From positions 1 to 10,813 of the forward strand of contig DASQZW010000355.1 in assembly GCA_035638495.1 (NCBI GenBank): a stretch of 10,813 bases of DNA, read 5' to 3'. The translations under genes were made by a program, and so were the position numbers. The notes under the pieces were generated by a model. The model did not search any database, had not been told where the DNA came from, and saw only the letters and a program-made list of their open reading frames with translations. This DNA is from CF-161 sp035638495. GTDB lineage: Bacteria > Chloroflexota > Dormibacteria > Dormibacterales > Dormibacteraceae. This document shows, one piece after another, positions 6,575-10,813 of the stretch (its first letter is position 1; each line of letters opens with the position of its first letter).

Positions 6575-7246
6575 GTGATCGACAAGGTCGTCGCCTCCGT
6601 CGACGAGGCGGTCGCCGGTGTCCGCGACGGCGACGTCGTCCTGGTCGGCGGCTTCGGCAACGTCGGCGTGCCGCTCCACCTGATCGAGGCCCTGGTCCGG
6701 CTCGGCCGCCGCGACCTGACCGTCGTGTCCAACAACTGCGGCACGGGAGAGACCGGCCTCGCGCTGCTCTTCAAGCACCACCTCGTCAGCAAAGCGTGCG
6801 CCTCCTTCCCGGCCCAGGCCGGCAACCATCACTTCGTGGCCGCGTACGAGAGCGGCGAGTGCGCGCTGGAGCTCGTGCCGCAGGGCACGCTCGCGGAGCG
6901 CCTGCGGGCCGCGGCGGCCGGGCTGGGCGGCTTCTACACGCCAACCGGTGCCGGCACCGACCTGATGGCCGGGAAGGAGACGCGCGAGATCGACGGCCGT
7001 CTGCACGTGCTCGAGCGCCCGCTCCGCGGCGACGTGGCGCTGGTCGCGGCGCACAGCGGCGACCGCTTCGGCAACCTGCGCCACCGGCGGTCGGCCCGCA
7101 ACTTCAACCCGGTCATGGCGATGGCTGCTCGGCTCACGATCGCGGAGGTCCGTGAGGTGGTGCCGCCCGGTTCCATCGACCCCGACGACGTGCACACGCC
7201 CGGCATCTTCGTCGACCGCGTCGTCCAGACGGGAGGAGCGGCATGA
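6575..7246 (+). CDS. Family I CoA-transferase, subunit A (3-oxoadipate / 3-oxoacid type)
   Basis: 223 residues, full family length. Together with the next gene it moves CoA from succinyl-CoA to a 3-oxo acid in the cytoplasm. Motifs: GGFGNVGVP (25-33), VVSNNCG (50-56), ELVPQGTLAERLRA (99-112), FYTPTG (120-125), GKETREIDGR (133-142), HSGDRFGNL (160-168) and ARNFNPVMAMAA (174-185). Features such as TGLALLFK and the CASFP segment look more like PcaI (3-oxoadipate CoA-transferase) than ScoA, but others are shared with ScoA, so the substrate is uncertain and I give no symbol. GTG 6575 yields MIDKVVAS, matching the usual N-terminus of the family; the ATG at 6567 is out of frame and stops at once. 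The stop overlaps the start of subunit B. No other protocatechuate or ketone-body gene is present. Confidence 0.92.
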   Translation: MIDKVVASVDEAVAGVRDGDVVLVGGFGNVGVPLHLIEALVRLGRRDLTVVSNNCGTGETGLALLFKHHLVSKACASFPAQAGNHHFVAAYESGECALELVPQGTLAERLRAAAAGLGGFYTPTGAGTDLMAGKETREIDGRLHVLERPLRGDVALVAAHSGDRFGNLRHRRSARNFNPVMAMAARLTIAEVREVVPPGSIDPDDVHTPGIFVDRVVQTGGAA

Positions 7247-7884
7247 CAGCGCAGGGCTGGACCACCGACCAGATGGCGGCGCGGCTCGCCCGGGACATCC
7301 CCGACGGCGCCTACGTCAACCTCGGGATCGGGATGCCCACGATGGTCACCGCGCACATCCCGCCCGACCGCGAGGTCATGCACCACAGCGAGAACGGGAT
7401 CGTGGGCATGGGACCGCCCCCGCCCGCCGGCCAGGAGGATCCCGACCTGATCGACGCCGGCAAGAACCCGTGCACCCTCGCGCCGGGTGCGTCCATCTGT
7501 GACCACACCGTGTCCTTCACGATCATCCGCGGGGGCCGGCTGGACGTCGCGGTGCTGGGAGGCATGCAGGTCTCGGCCCGCGGCGACCTCGCCAACTGGC
7601 GGGTGGCCGGCCAGCCGCTGGGCAGCGTGGGCGGGGCGATGGACCTCGCCGCCGGCGCCAGGCGGGTCTGGGTGCTCATGACCCACACCGACCGGGCCGG
7701 GCGGCCGAAGGTGGTCGTCGAGTGCACGTACCCGCTGACCGCCGCCCGCTGCGTGCACCGGGTCTACACGAACCTCGCGGTGCTGGAGGTCCGGGAGGAT
7801 GGGCTCGTGGCGATCGACCTGGCCCCGGGGGTCGACCTGGAGACGCTGCGCGGCTCCACCGGGGCGCCGGTCCGGTCCGACTAG
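7243..7884 (+). CDS. Family I CoA-transferase, subunit B (catalytic Glu subunit)
   Basis: 213 residues, usual length. It carries the catalytic glutamate that forms the CoA-thioester intermediate: E50 in SENG (49-52). Other family motifs: NLGIGMPT (26-33), GGMQVSARGDLANW (106-119) and GGAMDLAAGA (130-139), then the conserved ECTYPLT. Its ATG overlaps the TGA of subunit A (ATGA), the classical arrangement for equimolar subunits of one heteromeric enzyme. It resembles PcaJ or ScoB; the same substrate caveat applies. The next gene starts 65 bases later with no clear terminator in between, so read-through into the glycosyltransferase genes is possible. Confidence 0.93.
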   Translation: MTAQGWTTDQMAARLARDIPDGAYVNLGIGMPTMVTAHIPPDREVMHHSENGIVGMGPPPPAGQEDPDLIDAGKNPCTLAPGASICDHTVSFTIIRGGRLDVAVLGGMQVSARGDLANWRVAGQPLGSVGGAMDLAAGARRVWVLMTHTDRAGRPKVVVECTYPLTAARCVHRVYTNLAVLEVREDGLVAIDLAPGVDLETLRGSTGAPVRSD

Positions 7885-7949
7885 AGCTCTCAGCAAACTC
7901 CCAGCCCGGTCTCACGGGAACCAAAGCCCGCCCGGCGATCGTCGTGGTC

Positions 7950-9176
7950 ATGAACGTGACCGCCATCTCCATGGACGAGGCGGCGACCGCTCCGGCCGTC
8001 GACGTCGTCGTCCCCGTCTACAACGAGGAGGCCGACCTCGAACGAGGCGTCCGGCGCCTGCAGGCCTACCTCCGGGACCACTTCCCCGTTTCGGCAAGGG
8101 TCACGATCGTCGACAACGGCAGCACCGATGGAACCTGGGCGATCGCCGCCGCCCTGGAGCGCGAGCTCCCCGGCGTTCGCGCCGTCCACCTGCCCTGGCG
8201 CGGACGCGGCGGCGCCCTGTCGCAGGCCTGGCTCGACAGCGACGCGCCGGTCCTCGCCTACACCGACGTCGACCTCTCGACCGACCTGGACGCCCTGCTC
8301 CCGCTGGTCGCCCCACTCCTCTCGGGCCACAGCGACCTCGCCATCGGCAGCCGCCTGTCGCCGGGGGCCCGCGTCGTGCGCGGCCCCCGGCGCGAGCTGA
8401 TCTCCCGTTGCTACAACCTGCTGCTCCGGGTCGTGCTCGGCGTGCGCTTCCGGGACGCGCAGTGCGGCTTCAAGGCGATCCGGGCCGACGTCGCCCGGGA
8501 TCTCCTGCCGCTGGTCGAGAACCGGCGCTGGTTCTTCGACACCGAGCTCCTCGTCCTCGCGGAGCGGGCCGGCATGCGCATCCACGAGGTGCCGGTCGAC
8601 TGGACGGACGACCCCGACTCGCGGGTCGACCTGGTGGCCACCGCCGTCGAGGACCTGCACGGCGTCGCCCGTCTGACGCGCCGGCTGCTGGGCGGCGAGG
8701 CGCTCGGCGGTGTCCGCGGACGCCTGAGCGCGACCGCGGCGCCGGGGCTGGCCCGCCAGCTCTGCAGCTTCGCGGTGATCGGCGCGATCAGCACGGCGGC
8801 GTACGCGCTGCTCTTCCTGCTCCTGCGGGCCCACGCCCCGACTCCCGCCGCCAACGCGGTCGCCCTGCTGCTGACCGCGGTCACCAACACGGCGGCCAAC
8901 CGCCGCTTCACGTTCGGGGTGCGGGGCGGCGGCGGCCTGGCCGGCGACCATCTAGGCGGCCTCGTCGCGTTCGCCCTGGCGCTCGTCTGCACCAACCTCT
9001 CCCTCACGGTCCTGCTCGCCCTGCGGCCGGACGCCGCCAGGGCGACGGAGCTGGGCGTGCTGCTGGCGGCCGGCGCCGTCGCCACCGTGGCGCGGTTCGC
9101 GCTGCTCCGCGCGCTCATCTTCGAGCGGCGCCGGCGGTTCGGGCGGGTGATCGAGATCCCCCGGAGCCGGGCGTGA
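7950..9176 (+). CDS. GT2 glycosyltransferase fused to a GtrA membrane domain (polyprenyl-phosphate sugar synthase type)
   Basis: 408 residues. Residues ~17-245 are a GT-A fold like dolichyl-phosphate mannose synthase: VVVPVYNEE (19-27), DNGSTDGT (55-62), the metal-binding DXD in TDVDLSTD (105-112), GSRL (133-136), DAQCGFKAIRAD (169-180) and FDTELL (196-201). Residues ~270-393 are a GtrA domain with four membrane helices and its hallmark TNTAANRRFTF (312-322). By family, the catalytic domain moves a sugar from a nucleotide to undecaprenyl/polyprenyl phosphate at the inner face, and GtrA-type domains are proposed to flip the product. The sugar cannot be told from sequence. Start uncertain: ATG 7950 has no good ribosome-binding site, with ATG 7971 next; both keep the whole catalytic domain. 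It overlaps the next gene by one base (TGATG). Confidence 0.92.
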   Translation: MNVTAISMDEAATAPAVDVVVPVYNEEADLERGVRRLQAYLRDHFPVSARVTIVDNGSTDGTWAIAAALERELPGVRAVHLPWRGRGGALSQAWLDSDAPVLAYTDVDLSTDLDALLPLVAPLLSGHSDLAIGSRLSPGARVVRGPRRELISRCYNLLLRVVLGVRFRDAQCGFKAIRADVARDLLPLVENRRWFFDTELLVLAERAGMRIHEVPVDWTDDPDSRVDLVATAVEDLHGVARLTRRLLGGEALGGVRGRLSATAAPGLARQLCSFAVIGAISTAAYALLFLLLRAHAPTPAANAVALLLTAVTNTAANRRFTFGVRGGGGLAGDHLGGLVAFALALVCTNLSLTVLLALRPDAARATELGVLLAAGAVATVARFALLRALIFERRRRFGRVIEIPRSRA

Positions 9177-10813
9177 TGGAGCGCGCGCGGACCCTCCACC
9201 CGACCTGGACCCGCCTCGCCCTCCTGGGCGTCCTCGGGCTGACCACCGTCCTGTACGTGTGGGGCCTCGACCGCAACGGCTACGCGAACAGCTTCTACGC
9301 CGCGGCCGTGCTGGCAGGCACGAAGAGCTGGAAGGCGCTCTTCTTCGGCGCCTTCGATGCGGGCAGCTTCATCACGGTCGACAAGCCGCCGGCCGCGCTC
9401 TGGCTGATGGCGCTCTCGGGCCGCCTGTTCGGCTTCAGCTCGTGGAGCATGCTGCTGCCGGAGGCGCTGCTCGGGGTGGCCAGCGTCGCGCTGGTCGCGG
9501 ACACCGTCCGGCGCACCGCGGGCGCCGTCGCCGGCCTGGTCGCGGCCATCGTCATGGCGCTCACCCCGGTGGCGGTGCTGATGTTCCGGTTCAACAACCC
9601 CGACGCGCTCCTGACGTTCCTGATGGTGGCCGCCGCGTGGCTCCTCGTGCGGTCGCTCCAGACCGGGAGGGCCCGCTGGCTGCTGCTCGCGGCTGCGGTC
9701 CTCGGCCTGGCCTTCCTGACCAAGTACCTGCAGGCGTTCATCGTCCTGCCGGCGATGGTGCTGACGTACCTGCTGATGGGACCGCGGACCTGGCCGCGGC
9801 GCACCGGCGAGCTGCTGGCCGCCGCCGCGGTGCTGGTCGTCAGCTCCGGGTGGTGGGTCGCGATCGTGACGCTGATCCCGGCCAGCCAGCGCCCCTACAT
9901 CGGCGGCAGCACCGACAACTCCGTGCTGAACCTGGTCTTCGGCTACGACGGGTTCAGCCGGCTGACCGGCGCGTTCGGCGGCTTCGTCGGCGGCGCCGTG
10001 CGCGGCGCGGGCCGGGCGTTCGCCGGCGGTGGCGGCCCCGGCGGAGGGGGCGCCGGCTTCGGCGGCCAGTCCGGCGTGCTCCGGCTGTTCAACGACCAGC
10101 TCGGCGGCGAGATCAGCTGGCTGCTGCCCCTGGCCGCGGTCGCGCTGGTCGCCGGGCTGTGGCTCCACCGGCAGTCACCGCGGACCGACCTGGCGCGGGC
10201 CGGGTACGTCCTGTGGGGCGGCTGGCTGCTCACCCACGCGGTCGTGTTCAGCTTCGCGGGCGGCATCTTCCACCCGTACTACACGGTCGCCATGGCGCCC
10301 GGCGTCGCGGGCCTCGTCGGCGCCGGCGCCGTCGACCTGTGGCGGCTGCGCGGCCGCTCGTACTTCGGGGCGGTCCTGGCCGCCGCCGGCCTGGTGGCGA
10401 CCGGCTGGTGGGGAGCCCAGCTGCTCGCCCGCTCCCCCGCCTTCCTGCCCGGCCTGGGCACCGCCGAGCTCGCGATCGCGGCGGCAGCGGCCGCTGTCGT
10501 GCTGATGCCGCGCTCGCTGCTGGCCGGACTTCCGCGCGTGGCGGCGAAGCTGCCGGCGGCCGCCCTGGCCGCCGGGCTGGCCGCGGCGCTGCTGGGGCCC
10601 GGCGCCTACGCGATCGACACCGTCGGGCACAGCGCTCAGGGCGCGATACCCGCCTCGGGCCCGGGGGTCGCCACCCGCCCCGGCGGATTGGGGGGCGGAC
10701 CGCCCGCGGGCTTCCGGCTGGCCAGCAGCGGGATCCCGCCCGCCGGCCTGGCGCGGGGCCAGCTCCCCGACGGCGGCGGGTTCGCGCCCCCGAGCGGGGG
10801 CGGCGGGGACGGG
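9176..10813 (+). CDS. GT39/ArnT-like membrane glycosyltransferase using a lipid-linked sugar (3' end outside window)
   Basis: 546 codons without a stop to the window edge. It is a multi-pass membrane protein of the PMT/ArnT superfamily, which transfers sugar from polyprenyl phosphate to an acceptor on the outer face. Visible: first helix ~12-30; an acidic, aromatic first loop (DRNGYANSFYAAAV, 32-45; ITVDKPPAALW, 66-76), matching the catalytic loop region of the family; RFNNPDALLTFL (138-149); LTKYLQAFIVLPA (181-193); HPYYTVAMAPG (366-376). Residues ~278-300 are a Gly-rich insertion and the visible end (~490-546) is again Gly/Pro-rich, presumably leading to a soluble C-terminal region beyond the window. 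The acceptor (protein, arabinogalactan-like polymer or other glycan) is unknown. The TGATG overlap with the GT2-GtrA gene implies translational coupling and a shared pathway. Confidence 0.9.
   Translation, partial: MERARTLHPTWTRLALLGVLGLTTVLYVWGLDRNGYANSFYAAAVLAGTKSWKALFFGAFDAGSFITVDKPPAALWLMALSGRLFGFSSWSMLLPEALLGVASVALVADTVRRTAGAVAGLVAAIVMALTPVAVLMFRFNNPDALLTFLMVAAAWLLVRSLQTGRARWLLLAAAVLGLAFLTKYLQAFIVLPAMVLTYLLMGPRTWPRRTGELLAAAAVLVVSSGWWVAIVTLIPASQRPYIGGSTDNSVLNLVFGYDGFSRLTGAFGGFVGGAVRGAGRAFAGGGGPGGGGAGFGGQSGVLRLFNDQLGGEISWLLPLAAVALVAGLWLHRQSPRTDLARAGYVLWGGWLLTHAVVFSFAGGIFHPYYTVAMAPGVAGLVGAGAVDLWRLRGRSYFGAVLAAAGLVATGWWGAQLLARSPAFLPGLGTAELAIAAAAAAVVLMPRSLLAGLPRVAAKLPAAALAAGLAAALLGPGAYAIDTVGHSAQGAIPASGPGVATRPGGLGGGPPAGFRLASSGIPPAGLARGQLPDGGGFAPPSGGGGDG

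Noticed and set aside
8411..10168. 585-codon open frame on the minus strand over the glycosyltransferase genes
   Set aside because: Composition typical of a reverse-strand shadow (Arg/Gln/Glu/Gly), with clear GT2-GtrA and GT39 motifs on the plus strand.

Overview
This is a high-GC (about 70%) bacterial window with dense genes, GTG starts, start/stop overlaps and strongly G/C-ending codons. A secreted chitinase with a long Thr-Pro linker, a fused GT2-GtrA glycosyltransferase, a Gly-rich-loop GT39 enzyme and possible leaderless starts fit a soil-type Gram-positive or Terrabacteria lineage (Actinomycetota, Dormibacterota or Chloroflexota). There is no rRNA or marker gene, so the phylum is inference only. 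I see no mobile element, CRISPR array, tRNA or rRNA.

Layout. (1) 1-1812, minus: a secreted GH18 chitinase (signal peptide, catalytic barrel, TP linker, start of a carbohydrate-binding module), cut by the left edge. (2) 1813-2006: a compact intergenic region with a strong GC hairpin, a 14-bp perfect palindrome and the AT-rich putative chitinase promoter. (3) 2007-3392, minus: an unrecognised coiled-coil protein with two N-terminal W-(N/D)-G-x-R-W repeats and a C-terminal Cys/His cluster. (4) 3644-4099, plus: a small four-helix membrane protein of unknown function, overlapping tail-to-tail by 10 bp with (5) 4090-5985, minus: a class A penicillin-binding protein. (6) 6176-6508, plus: a small Smr-domain protein divergent from the PBP, with a possible frameshifted N-terminal extension. 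(7) 6575-7884, plus: the two subunits of a family I CoA-transferase (3-oxoadipate or 3-oxoacid type), overlapping ATGA. (8) 7950-10813, plus: a GT2-GtrA fusion followed with a TGATG overlap by a GT39/ArnT-like membrane glycosyltransferase that runs off the right edge.

Functionally, the window mixes chitin degradation, peptidoglycan synthesis, CoA activation of 3-oxo acids, and a two-gene lipid-linked sugar module in which the first protein probably makes (and, through GtrA, flips) a polyprenyl-phosphate sugar that the second transfers outside the membrane. These are mostly recognisable families. The least explained items are the W-repeat/CxH coiled-coil protein, the structured region upstream of the chitinase, the recurring TANNNT hexamer 6-8 nt ahead of start codons, and the coding-like stretch before the Smr gene.
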